From JAFAZI01 sp035501255 (GTDB lineage Bacteria; Actinomycetota; Actinomycetes; JAFAQI01), in NCBI GenBank assembly GCA_035501255.1, contig DATJWM010000054.1:1-12751 (forward strand): 12,751 bases of DNA, given 5' to 3'. Below, one piece after another: positions 6,521-12,751 of this stretch; the stretch's first letter is position 1; each line of letters begins with the position of its first letter. The position numbers and the translations under genes were made by a program. The notes under the pieces are model-generated. The model ran no database searches and was not told where the DNA came from. It was given only the letters and a program-made list of their open reading frames with translations.

Positions 6521-6526
6521 ATTGTA
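6521..6526 (-). promoter_or_regulatory. -10 element giving a probable leaderless transcript for the beta-helix gene
   Basis: On the minus strand TACAAT (6526-6521), a five-of-six match to TATAAT, is followed by seven bases and then the ATG at 6513. At the usual 6-8 base distance, transcription would start at or next to the ATG. There is no AGGAG-type ribosome site, which agrees with leaderless expression. The -35 region (about 6549-6544, GTCGTC) is weak. Confidence 0.45.
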
Positions 6527-6574
6527 CGTGTTCATCCTCTGCAGACGACGCCCAAGCGCGGTCCTGGCGTGTCG

Positions 6575-6593
6575 CTGCCGGGTGTCACGGCAG
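6575..6593. promoter_or_regulatory. Inverted repeat between two divergent genes
   Basis: CTGCCG (6575-6580) and CGGCAG (6588-6593) flank a seven-base spacer, about 30 bases from the -35 regions of both the beta-helix gene and the small Cys/His gene. An eight-base palindrome GGGATCCC (6593-6600) adjoins it. The position suits a shared operator, but no regulator is encoded beside it. Confidence 0.25.
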
Positions 6594-6622
6594 GGATCCC
6601 CGATCTGAGCGCGGCCGTCCGT

Positions 6623-6628
6623 TACCTT
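6623..6628 (+). promoter_or_regulatory. -10 element giving a probable leaderless transcript for the small Cys/His gene
   Basis: TACCTT (6623-6628) fits TAnnnT and is followed by six bases and then the GTG at 6635. Transcription would begin at the start codon. No ribosome-binding sequence precedes the GTG. The -35 region is poor, as is common in this group. Confidence 0.4.
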
Positions 6629-6634
6629 GCGCGA

Positions 6635-6931
6635 GTGCACTGGCTCGGAGTGCTCGTGGGGGTCGACAGCGCGCGCTGGTCGGCCTGGTGGGGTGGCTTC
6701 GCCTCCGACATCCCCGAGTTCGCGATCTTGGCGGTGCTCTACCGCAAGTTCGAGTGTCACGCGCTCGGCTGCCACCGGATCGCTCTGCACCACGTGCAAG
6801 GGACGAGCTTCGTGACCTGCAAGAAGCATCACCCGACATCGGGCAACACCGCCGAGCAGATCATCGCGGCCCATAGCGCGGCGACCACCGGATCGAGCGC
6901 GCCGGTTCCGCAACCGCCACCGGCGGCCTGA
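6635..6931 (+). CDS. Small Cys/His-rich hypothetical protein (98 aa)
   Basis: The frame from GTG at 6635 encodes 98 residues. The N-terminal part (1-38) is rich in Trp and hydrophobic residues ('ARWSAWWGGFASDIPEFAIL') and could associate with the membrane. It is followed by a dense cluster of possible metal ligands: Cys41, His42, Cys46, His47, His52, His53, Cys62, His65 and His66. A Pro/Ala/Thr-rich tail closes the protein. Similar 'WW-x-G-x-x-S-D-I-x-E' plus 'C-x4-C ... C-x3-HH' proteins occur, from memory, in actinobacterial and actinophage genomes, without a known function. The upstream extension of the open frame to 6329 overlaps the beta-helix gene antisense and is rejected. Start choice rests on the -10 element six bases before it. 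Confidence 0.65.
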   Translation: MHWLGVLVGVDSARWSAWWGGFASDIPEFAILAVLYRKFECHALGCHRIALHHVQGTSFVTCKKHHPTSGNTAEQIIAAHSAATTGSSAPVPQPPPAA

Positions 6932-6946
6932 CCGGCTCGGGTGCGC

Positions 6947-8353
6947 TTAGCGGCGACGTCCCCCGTCGGCCGGACGCCAAAGGTTGGACCGGTGCGCCGA
7001 ACGCCGGCGGGTCGCGAACTCGAAGGTCAGCATCGCCGCCGCTACCGGGACGATCTCTCGCAGTCGCAGCATGACGAAGCGTCGCTTGCCGAGCGCATGA
7101 AACTTCCGCAGGTACCGGTAGAGCGACTCCAGCCGAATGAACCCGTCCAGCCGGTGCGACCCCCAGTACGCGAGACGGGTCAGGCGCGTCTGCGGCGCGC
7201 TCTCGTACAGCTCCGGGAAGGCCGCGAACGACAGCGACACCCGCTGCCCGCCATGCTCCTTCGCCCAAATCACCACGTCGTGCGCGAGCCGTTCGTCGAC
7301 GCCGTTGGGTGCGCCCTGCCGACGCCATGGCAGATCCTGGCTGATCTCTCGGCCGTTGTCCGCCGTACTGAACCGGTGGAAAGCCACAGGTCGGCGGTCC
7401 TTGTCGAACGCGACCGCGATCAGCGTTCCGGGATGCGGGGAATCCTCGAGCAGCCCGTCGAGGATCATCGCGAAGCCGCGGTTGGGATTGCGATGACTGG
7501 CCGCGACGATCGCCTTGAGTTCTGATTCGACGTAGCTCGGGACGGCGTCGGCGGGGTAGATCTCGGTCGTCACCCCCGCATTGCGCGATCGGGAGACGGC
7601 CTGCCGCAGGTTGCGGAAGGCGCGCCCGGTCAGGTCGAACCGGTTCACGTCGATCACGACGTCGCGGCCGATCGGGACCCCTCGCAATCCGTGGCCGCGC
7701 CACCACTGGGCCCAGTCCTCGCCGGTGCCGAGTACGCCGAGACGCCACCCGCTGGCCTCGACCATCCGGATGAAGGACTCGGCCGCCGCCGGTTGCGACT
7801 CCGCGGCACCGACGGGATCGCCCGACGCGACGGCGACACCGAAGCGCACGCGATAGGCCACTGCGGCCATCCCGTCGGGGGAGAACACGTAGGACTTGTC
7901 GTTGCGCAGCGCGAACGGCGCGATGCAGTCCTGCGCCGTGGTGTTCACCAGGGTCCACACCTGCCGGCGCTCGCCCGCCGTGCCGGGGTTCGGAGGCGGC
8001 GGGGCCCACAGGGCAACAACGCCGGCCAGCACGATCGAGGCCAATTCGATCGATTCGTGACCGAGGTCGGCGGCGACCCGGGCGACCACGAGCAGCCCGA
8101 CCGCGGCAGCGATGTGAACAGCGAGGACAGGACGTCGCAGTCCGATGCCTCGGCCGAGCGCGGCGGCGGCCAGGCCGACCGCGATCAGGTCGTGATTGGC
8201 GTGGTGTTGTTCGAGTACGGCGAGGAGCAGCCCGAGCGCAACGATGATCGCCCCGAGCCGAACCGAGAGTTCCGGGTGGGCGCGCAGACCCCGGGCGCGA
8301 GGGATGGGCGCTGCGGCGGTCGCGCGCTCGCCGTCGGGGCCCCACTCCGTCAC
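6947..8353 (-). CDS. Membrane-anchored DUF2156 (MprF-type aminoacyl-PG synthase-like) protein
   Basis: From the GTG at 8353 this is a 468-aa protein. Its N-terminal third has about four membrane helices. The C-terminal part is a DUF2156 domain, the GNAT-like fold of the lysyl-phosphatidylglycerol synthase MprF. Family cues are 'DKSYVFSPDGMAAVAYRV', 'VASGDPVG', 'FDLTGRAFRNLRQAVSR' and 'LYRYLRKFHALGKRR'. Such enzymes move an amino acid from aminoacyl-tRNA to phosphatidylglycerol, lowering envelope negative charge. There is no fused lysyl-tRNA synthetase, unlike mycobacterial LysX, and the membrane part is too short for the full MprF flippase. The GTG at 8353 has GGGAG five bases before it. An in-frame ATG at 8392, with a poor site, would add 13 residues. 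The amino acid and lipid used are unknown. Confidence 0.88.
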   Translation of the reverse strand: MTEWGPDGERATAAAPIPRARGLRAHPELSVRLGAIIVALGLLLAVLEQHHANHDLIAVGLAAAALGRGIGLRRPVLAVHIAAAVGLLVVARVAADLGHESIELASIVLAGVVALWAPPPPNPGTAGERRQVWTLVNTTAQDCIAPFALRNDKSYVFSPDGMAAVAYRVRFGVAVASGDPVGAAESQPAAAESFIRMVEASGWRLGVLGTGEDWAQWWRGHGLRGVPIGRDVVIDVNRFDLTGRAFRNLRQAVSRSRNAGVTTEIYPADAVPSYVESELKAIVAASHRNPNRGFAMILDGLLEDSPHPGTLIAVAFDKDRRPVAFHRFSTADNGREISQDLPWRRQGAPNGVDERLAHDVVIWAKEHGGQRVSLSFAAFPELYESAPQTRLTRLAYWGSHRLDGFIRLESLYRYLRKFHALGKRRFVMLRLREIVPVAAAMLTFEFATRRRSAHRSNLWRPADGGRRR

Positions 8354-8392
8354 GCCGTCTCCCTGCTCGTCACTCGTGGCGATTTCGGGCAT

Positions 8393-8572
8393 TTCTCGCG
8401 GGACTGACCCGATGCCGAGCCGGGCCGCAGTGGTTCACGCCCGTGCCGCGGAGCCGTCCGGAGTTCCGCTCCAGTCTTTCACAAGCAGGATGTTCGTACG
8501 GTTTGGGGTGGCTCTGGGCGAGTTTCTGATCGCCGACGTCAAGGAGGTCACGCTCAAGGTCGATACGACACG
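8393..8572. other. Intergenic spacer between divergent DUF2156 and CPBP genes
   Basis: This stretch of about 180 bases holds the promoters of both flanking genes. AAGGAGG at 8541-8547 looks like a strong ribosome site but lies 25 bases before the CPBP GTG and has no suitable start codon at the right distance, so it is not clearly used. I see no RNA gene or strong inverted repeat here. Confidence 0.4.
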
Positions 8573-9949
8573 GTGCAGACCTGCGAGCAGTGCGGCGCCT
8601 CCTCGGCAGATGAGGCCGCCTGGTGCACGCTGTGCTACCTGCCATTCCCGGCACTGGCTGCGTCCCGCGCGCCGTCGCTGATGCCGGTTCCCGCGCCCGC
8701 CTCTTCCACTCCGGCACCGCCCGCGCCGACCTCACCGTGGCCGGCGCCAGCGCCCGCGTCGGCGACACCGTGGCCGGCGCCGACACCGCCCTGGCCCGCT
8801 CCCGCGCCGACCTCGCCGTGGCCTCCTCCCGCCGCCGCTGCGCCGCCGCCCGTACCCGGCCCCGACGGGCGATTGCTGGATCATCGCGCCGCGGTCCTCG
8901 TTGTCGTGGCGATCGCGCTGGGCGGCGTACTCCGCTTGGTGACCTATCTCCTGGCGCGCGACACCTCGATCGAACCCGAAGCGCTGATCCGCTACGACCT
9001 GCTCTTGACGCTCGGCCTATACGCCGCGGTGAGCGTCTTGATCGTCAGCCAGATCACGCCGTCGGTGCGGTTGCGCTGGGGTGAGGGTTCGCTGCCGGTG
9101 CGGATCGGCACCGGGATCGCGCTCGGCGCGGGGCTTGCCGGTCTTTTGCTGGCCCTGATCAGCAGCGCCGCAGGTCACCTGCAGACCGATCCGCGGATCG
9201 TGCAGTTAATGAGCGCCGGCGACGCCACGCACATCATCGTCACGGCCGGATTGTGTTGCGTGATCGCGCCGCTGGTCGAAGAGACCCTCTTCCGCGGGCT
9301 GCTGCTCGAGTCGCTGCGGCCGCGCGGCACTGGGCTCGCGCTGGTGGTGTCGGCCGCGTTGTTCTCGATCTGGCACCTGATGCCCGCGTCGTTCGTCTAC
9401 TACGTCGCTCTCGGTCTGACCCTCGGTGGGCTGTATCTCAAGCGTGGACTGGCCGGCTCGATCGCGGCGCACGCGGCGTTCAACACCGTGCTGACGGTCG
9501 CGGCCATCACCGTTGTTCTGGGGCCTGCGCACCCGATGACCGTCGATGGGCTGAGTTTTGTGGCACCCAGCGGGTGGTCGCGGGCCCAGGTGCCCAACGA
9601 CCAACTGGGGGACGGACCCTTCGTGCTCACCGGGCCCGACGCCGCGAGCGTGGACATCGTCGCGAGCCCGTCTGCTTACGCTGCGGATCCGGACGAGGTT
9701 GTCGCCCGGATCCGCAGCGGCGCGCTCGACTCGCTCGGCGACTTCACCGTCGACCGCAGCGCGGTGCGTGAGGTGACCGAGCCGATCGGCGAGGTGGTGG
9801 AGGTGCCGATCACCGCGGCCGGGCGGTCCGGATCGATGGTGGTCTTCGGGGCCAACGGTGAGGGGTACGTGCTGATCCTGCTCGACGCCGGAAGCGCCCG
9901 CGCGCGGTCGGACTTCGCGAAGTTGGTGGACTCGCTTCGGTTCGCCTGA
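8573..9949 (+). CDS. CPBP intramembrane metalloprotease with zinc ribbon and C-terminal domain
   Basis: This 458-aa protein has four parts. Residues 1-22 form a zinc ribbon with Cys4, Cys7, Cys18 and Cys21. Residues 37-95 are a Pro/Ala/Trp-rich linker with an 11-residue period. Residues about 104-318 are the membrane CPBP (Abi/CAAX protease-like) domain with all three motifs: E236-E237-x3-R241 in 'EETLFRG', F264-x3-H268 in 'FSIWHL', and H300-x3-N304 in 'HAAFN'. Residues about 319-458 form an added domain that opens 'GLSFVAPSGWSRA' and closes 'FAKLVDSLRFA', the signature ends of PsbP/DcrB-like domains. The protease is probably active; its substrate is unknown, since bacterial members process peptides or membrane proteins. 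The GTG start has no near ribosome site, so the start is the least certain part, but the Cys pairs support it. Confidence 0.87.
   Translation: MQTCEQCGASSADEAAWCTLCYLPFPALAASRAPSLMPVPAPASSTPAPPAPTSPWPAPAPASATPWPAPTPPWPAPAPTSPWPPPAAAAPPPVPGPDGRLLDHRAAVLVVVAIALGGVLRLVTYLLARDTSIEPEALIRYDLLLTLGLYAAVSVLIVSQITPSVRLRWGEGSLPVRIGTGIALGAGLAGLLLALISSAAGHLQTDPRIVQLMSAGDATHIIVTAGLCCVIAPLVEETLFRGLLLESLRPRGTGLALVVSAALFSIWHLMPASFVYYVALGLTLGGLYLKRGLAGSIAAHAAFNTVLTVAAITVVLGPAHPMTVDGLSFVAPSGWSRAQVPNDQLGDGPFVLTGPDAASVDIVASPSAYAADPDEVVARIRSGALDSLGDFTVDRSAVREVTEPIGEVVEVPITAAGRSGSMVVFGANGEGYVLILLDAGSARARSDFAKLVDSLRFA
8724..8830 (+). repeat. In-frame 33-bp-period repeat coding the Pro/Trp linker
   Basis: CACCGTGGCCGGCGCC occurs at 8733-8748 and again at 8766-8781, and degenerate copies continue to about 8830. 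The 33-base period gives an 11-residue unit of the type 'P-W-P-A-P-x-P' in the CPBP protein. The repeat is inside the gene and keeps frame, so it probably grew by slippage and may vary in length between strains. Confidence 0.6.
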
Positions 9950-9963
9950 GCGCGCCGGCAACC

Positions 9964-10608
9964 TCAGCGGTGAGCGTGCAGCTTGAGCACCGTGCCGACG
10001 TGGATCAGGCTCGGGTTCTCGCCGATCGCCTTGCGGTTGAGGCGGTAGATCGTGCGCCAGCCGCCCTTCACGTGGTGGCGCGCGGCAATCGCGCTCAGTG
10101 TGTCGCCCGGCTTCACCCGGTAGTGCACGGCCCCGGCGCCCTTGTGGTGCTTGTGCTGGGCGGCGGTGGTGTGGCGCTGCCCCAGATCGTGGCGGTGGTG
10201 CGGTCGGGCGTGGCGGTGCACCGTTGCCGGTCCGGCCGGTCCGGCGTAGTGCGAACAGACGGGCCAGGCACCCCAGCCTTGCCGGGCGAGGACACGGTTA
10301 GCCACCGTGATCTGCTCGTCTCGGCGCGCAAGGTCGGCGCGGGCGGCGAAGTGGTTGACGTCGAAGGAGGTCCAGGTCGACGCGGAGAACTGCAGACCGC
10401 CGTAGTAGCCGTTACCGGTGTTGTCGTGCCAGTGGCCACTTGACTCGCACTGGGCCACCCGGTCCCACTGGGCCTCGGTGGCAGCGTGGGCGGCGGCGGG
10501 CGCGATGACCGACGCGGCGAGGGTGCCGGCGCCGACTGCGCCGACGGTTGCGGCTCGCTTGGCAGTGGGATTCTTGCGGTGGCGGCCGCGATACCGATCT
10601 GGGCGCAT
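9964..10608 (-). CDS. Secreted Rpf-type resuscitation factor with LysM domain
   Basis: This 214-aa exported protein starts with an Arg/Lys-rich N-region and a signal ending near 'APAAAHA' (36-42). The Rpf catalytic domain, a lysozyme-like transglycosylase fold, spans about 44-120. It carries the catalytic Glu55 in 'QCESSGHW', 'GYYGGLQFSASTW' (68-80), 'ANRVLARQGWGAWPVC', and Cys54 and Cys118 for the family disulfide. A His-rich linker (131-155) leads to one LysM peptidoglycan-binding domain (about 162-211, 'YRVKPGDTLSAIAARH'). Rpf proteins cleave peptidoglycan and promote growth from dormancy or spores. AAGGA lies five bases before the ATG. It converges on the CPBP gene with a 14-base gap. Its leader is a c-di-AMP riboswitch, a pairing known from other actinobacterial rpf genes. 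Several rpf paralogs are likely, so I give no letter. Confidence 0.95.
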   Translation of the reverse strand: MRPDRYRGRHRKNPTAKRAATVGAVGAGTLAASVIAPAAAHAATEAQWDRVAQCESSGHWHDNTGNGYYGGLQFSASTWTSFDVNHFAARADLARRDEQITVANRVLARQGWGAWPVCSHYAGPAGPATVHRHARPHHRHDLGQRHTTAAQHKHHKGAGAVHYRVKPGDTLSAIAARHHVKGGWRTIYRLNRKAIGENPSLIHVGTVLKLHAHR

Positions 10609-10622
10609 GGGTGTCCTTCCCC

Positions 10623-10778
10623 TGCGCCTTCGAAGTGAGCTGACGGGTTCGGGCTGGAAGGTGCCCGGTCGGCATGGCCGACTTCACCCCGATGCGAAGC
10701 GTCGCGACGACGATCCGCGGGTGGGTCCCCCGATCCTGCTGTGGTCCCTGCGCGCAACGGCCAGCAGGATTCGGCGCA
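10623..10778 (-). ncRNA. c-di-AMP riboswitch (ydaO/yuaA class) in the rpf leader
   Basis: The RNA reads leftward. Closing helix P1 pairs TGCGCC (10778-10773) with GGCGCA (10628-10623). After P1 comes GAATCCTGCTG, whose ATCCTGCTG pairs with CAGCAGGAT (10741-10733). The class hallmarks GGGGGACCCA, GGGGTGAA, and GCCCGAACCCGTCAGCT followed by CACTTCG then appear in the canonical order. Ligand binding normally turns downstream genes off. Published actinobacterial examples precede rpf and other cell-wall hydrolase genes, matching this one. P1 directly adjoins the ribosome-binding sequence (GGGGAAGGA, 10622-10614), leaving no room for a separate terminator before the start codon. Identification rests on several invariant blocks and a compatible fold. 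Confidence 0.93.
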
Positions 10779-10814
10779 CCGTTGCGGTCTCAGGCGGTTG
10801 CTCTGAGCATCCAC

Positions 10815-10844
10815 AGGATAACAAAGCGTTCACTGACGCAGCAA
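10815..10844 (-). promoter_or_regulatory. Candidate promoter for the riboswitch-rpf transcript
   Basis: On the minus strand TTGCTG (10844-10839) and TATCCT (10820-10815) are separated by 18 bases. The transcript would start near 10808, about 30 bases before P1 of the riboswitch. The -35 lies in the last codons of the upstream mannosyltransferase gene, so rpf may be both read through and independently started. The match is moderate. Confidence 0.4.
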
Positions 10845-12350
10845 AACCTCAGGTCGGCCTGTGGATTGTCGCGCCGTGAGCAATACGAGCACCAGGAGGA
10901 TCAGCAGCAGAACCGGAGCGACCACCTCGCGCATCCCGAAGGCGATCGTGTGCATCGATCCCACCAACGGGTACGCCGCTCGGCCGGGCAGATAGGCGAG
11001 CGCGAGGACGGTCGTGTGCGCGACCACCAGCGCGTCAATCCAACTTGCCGCGAGAAGGGGAAGCAGGACCCATGGCACCGCGTCGTACCAAGGAAGCGCG
11101 TAGGGGGCAGCGAGGGCGTAGGCGAAGGACAAGGCGAACGCCAGCGCCGCGGGCGCGCCGCTTCGGATCTCGGGATTGATCAGCATCAAGGCGCGCACCA
11201 CCGCCGCGAACAGCACGAGCGCCGCGAGGCTGATGATCTGTCGCGAGGCGCCGGTGCCAAGTGTCGGGTCGGTCAGCCGAGCGAGGAGCTTCCACGGCGT
11301 TGCTAGCGAGACCTGATGCGCGGCCCGGCCGAGCTGGTGGCGCAGGCCGCCGCCCGCGATCGCGTACCCCCCGCCCGCGACCAGGACGAAGCCGGCCGCC
11401 AGGGCGAGGATCGCGGGTCGCGACCGCCGCGCGGACCACAACAGCGCGAACCAGACCAGCGCCGCGGGTGCCTTGATCGCCGCGGCCGCCCCGGCGAAGA
11501 GCCCGGCCGCAAACCGGCTGCGACCCGCGACCGCGACTGCCGCGAGCGCTGCCCCCGCCGCGAGCACGTCGAGATGGGCTCCCGCGACCAGCTCCAGCCA
11601 GAGCAGCGGGTTCGCCGTCCAGAGCAGGGCCGCCCGGACCTTGCCAGCCTCGGTGGTCGCGATCCGGGCGAGTCCGAAGCCGGCCGCGATGAAGGTCGCG
11701 CCCGCGGTCAGATCCAGCAGCAAGACGGTGAGCGCGACGTTCGGTCCCGCGATCGCTGACGCGGCCGTTTGCTCGGCGGTCGCCAGCGGACCGTAGACGG
11801 AGGGGGTGTGCTGCCACGGAACCTCGACCGCGCGTTCGACCTGGTCGCTTCCGGCGAGCGAGGAGGGTTCGGTTGTCCACGGGTTGTGGCCGGTGACGAC
11901 CATCCGCCCGTACGCGGCATAGGACAGCGAGTCGGCGGACCCGATCGGGGGAAGGAAGGCGAGGGCGGCCGCGGCGAGGGCGCCTGCGTAGGTCAGTCGC
12001 CTGGCCTGTGGCCGCCATCGACCGGTGAGCCCGAGCCACAACGCCCCGACGGCGGCCGCGACCGCGACCACGAGCAGGGTCGTCACCAGCCAGGAGGGCG
12101 GCGTGGCGTCCAGATGCCACGGCGGAGTGGCGCCCCGGTCATTCGCCCCGAGGGGGGCCTCGGTGGCACTCGGACCGAGTGCGGCCGTGATCGCGATCGT
12201 CACGAACGCGATCAGGACAAGGGCGGGACCGGCGTACCGGGAGATCGGCGAGTTGGATCGGGCCGGCGGACCGGTGGGCGCGGCCGGCGGCTGGCTGGCG
12301 ATCGAGACCTCCAGGTTGCCGTGAGCAGGTGCCCTCACCCTGCCGGACAC
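10830..12350 (-). CDS. MptB-like polyprenol-phosphate-mannose-dependent mannosyltransferase (GT-C)
   Basis: This 506-aa multi-pass membrane protein has roughly a dozen hydrophobic segments after a cytoplasmic Pro-rich N-terminus. The extracytoplasmic loop 'GSADSLSYAAYGRMVVTG' (137-154), then 'HNPWTTEP' and 'TPSVYGPLA', matches the catalytic loop of GT-C mannosyltransferases of the MptA/MptB and related families, where the Asp (here Asp140) is the catalytic acidic residue. These enzymes extend alpha-1,6-mannan cores of envelope lipoglycans using polyprenyl-phosphate mannose. The exact linkage is not provable here. The GTG at 12350 has only a weak site upstream, so a start a few codons later (GTG at 12338) is possible. 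It is followed by the rpf gene on the same strand, 221 bases away. Confidence 0.83.
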   Translation of the reverse strand: MSGRVRAPAHGNLEVSIASQPPAAPTGPPARSNSPISRYAGPALVLIAFVTIAITAALGPSATEAPLGANDRGATPPWHLDATPPSWLVTTLLVVAVAAAVGALWLGLTGRWRPQARRLTYAGALAAAALAFLPPIGSADSLSYAAYGRMVVTGHNPWTTEPSSLAGSDQVERAVEVPWQHTPSVYGPLATAEQTAASAIAGPNVALTVLLLDLTAGATFIAAGFGLARIATTEAGKVRAALLWTANPLLWLELVAGAHLDVLAAGAALAAVAVAGRSRFAAGLFAGAAAAIKAPAALVWFALLWSARRSRPAILALAAGFVLVAGGGYAIAGGGLRHQLGRAAHQVSLATPWKLLARLTDPTLGTGASRQIISLAALVLFAAVVRALMLINPEIRSGAPAALAFALSFAYALAAPYALPWYDAVPWVLLPLLAASWIDALVVAHTTVLALAYLPGRAAYPLVGSMHTIAFGMREVVAPVLLLILLVLVLLTARQSTGRPEVLLRQ

Positions 12351-12616
12351 GACCCGTCCGCACTGGCGGAGGTGATTCGCAGTTACTCGAACTTCCGCCT
12401 GCCGGACATTGTCGGTCAGGACGTTACAGCGCCAACGCAGCGAGATCAGTCGGCTGGTGGTGCGACTTTGCCATTGGCTCGTGACGAACAGCGGCCGGTT
12501 CGACAGTCACGACCGACCACGTCTCAGCGTCAGGCGGTGGTGCAGACCGCTTATCAGGTACCAACCGCACGGCGAACTCGCGCGTCTGCGTGTAGATGAC
12601 AGAAGAGGGTGACCGG
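12351..12616. other. Intergenic region between divergent envelope genes
   Basis: This 266-base stretch separates the mannosyltransferase from the right-edge gene. Open frames cross it, the longest a Gln/Arg/Thr-rich rightward tail ending at 12599, but none shows a ribosome site, family motif or plausible composition. TAGATG at 12594-12599 could be a -10 for the right-hand gene. I see no strong hairpin or RNA gene. Confidence 0.35.
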
Positions 12617-12751
12617 ATGTGGTCGCGGCTCTTGCGCCGGTCGCAATTCATGCGGCTCGCGAGATGCCCGGTTGGCGGAGACCGCACGTTGTGGCCCACA
12701 AGGTTCGGGAACGGAGTCTGGATTGGGCTCCTGTTGGTTTTGCTCGGCACC
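12617..12751 (+). CDS. Partial CDS, N-terminus of a probable membrane protein
   Basis: A rightward frame from the ATG at 12617 stays open to the window edge (45 codons). An AGAGGG motif seven bases upstream is an acceptable ribosome site. The protein begins with a basic stretch ('MWSRLLRRSQFMRL'), then 'DRTLWPTRFGNGVWIG' leads into a hydrophobic segment ('LLLVLLGT') that is the likely start of a membrane helix. The basic-then-hydrophobic order suits a membrane protein with a cytoplasmic N-terminus. No family is recognised from this fragment. A second in-frame ATG lies 11 codons in. Composition is slightly less GC-biased than in neighbouring genes, so the call is moderate. Confidence 0.42.
   Translation, partial: MWSRLLRRSQFMRLARCPVGGDRTLWPTRFGNGVWIGLLLVLLGT

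Noticed and set aside
6861..8345. A 494-codon leftward frame over the DUF2156 gene
   Set aside because: It is an Arg/Pro-rich shifted frame of a well-supported gene on the same strand and has no recognisable domain.
8491..8681. A small forward frame from ATG 8491 before and into the CPBP gene
   Set aside because: It runs out of frame through the zinc-ribbon codons, has no ribosome site, and its tail is Arg/Pro-rich shadow sequence.
8724..8830. Short direct repeats suggestive of a CRISPR or satellite array
   Set aside because: The repeats are in-frame, degenerate and code the Pro/Trp linker; there are no unique spacers of constant length.
12373..12599. A 75-codon Gln/Arg/Thr-rich forward frame
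   Set aside because: It has no ribosome-binding site, no motif and a composition unlike the neighbouring proteins; it is more likely part of the divergent spacer.

Overview
The window is high-GC DNA with strong codon-position bias, GTG starts, two apparently leaderless genes, an Rpf-type resuscitation factor and an MptB-like GT-C mannosyltransferase. Together these point to a soil-type actinobacterium (class Actinomycetia). I cannot name a genus from sequence alone. No rRNA, tRNA, CRISPR array, insertion sequence or replication origin was seen.

Left edge (1-433): the first codons of a leftward CopG/MazE-like antitoxin, preceded by a palindromic candidate operator, a small UNCG-type hairpin, and a decayed piece of a PIN-domain (VapC-like) toxin. 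This looks like a toxin-antitoxin scar.

Regulated metabolic cluster (434-5328): a leftward TetR repressor faces a rightward, tightly spaced set made of a VOC-fold protein, a DUF5519 ('luciferase domain') protein, a cupin and a nitrilase. Overlapping palindromes with an ATGTCTCA/TGAGACAT core sit at the predicted start of the rightward transcript. A convergent CocE/NonD serine hydrolase (S15 fold) ends 12 bases after the nitrilase. The set suggests an inducible catabolic or detoxifying route with a nitrile-to-acid step; the substrate is unknown.

Envelope region (5413-12751): a secreted beta-helix protein and a 98-aa Cys/His-rich protein diverge from a short spacer where both starts look leaderless. 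Then come a membrane-anchored DUF2156 (MprF-type aminoacyl-phosphatidylglycerol synthase-like) protein, a CPBP intramembrane protease with an N-terminal zinc ribbon and an added C-terminal domain, a secreted Rpf-LysM muralytic protein and an MptB-like mannosyltransferase. The right edge carries the start of a probable membrane protein. Most of these act on or at the cell envelope.

The strongest regulatory element is a c-di-AMP (ydaO/yuaA) riboswitch filling the rpf leader, with its closing helix directly abutting the Shine-Dalgarno sequence and a loop complementary to that sequence. The least familiar elements are the TetR-VOC-DUF5519-cupin-nitrilase set, the SD-masking hairpin before the nitrilase, the three-part CPBP protein and the small Cys/His protein.
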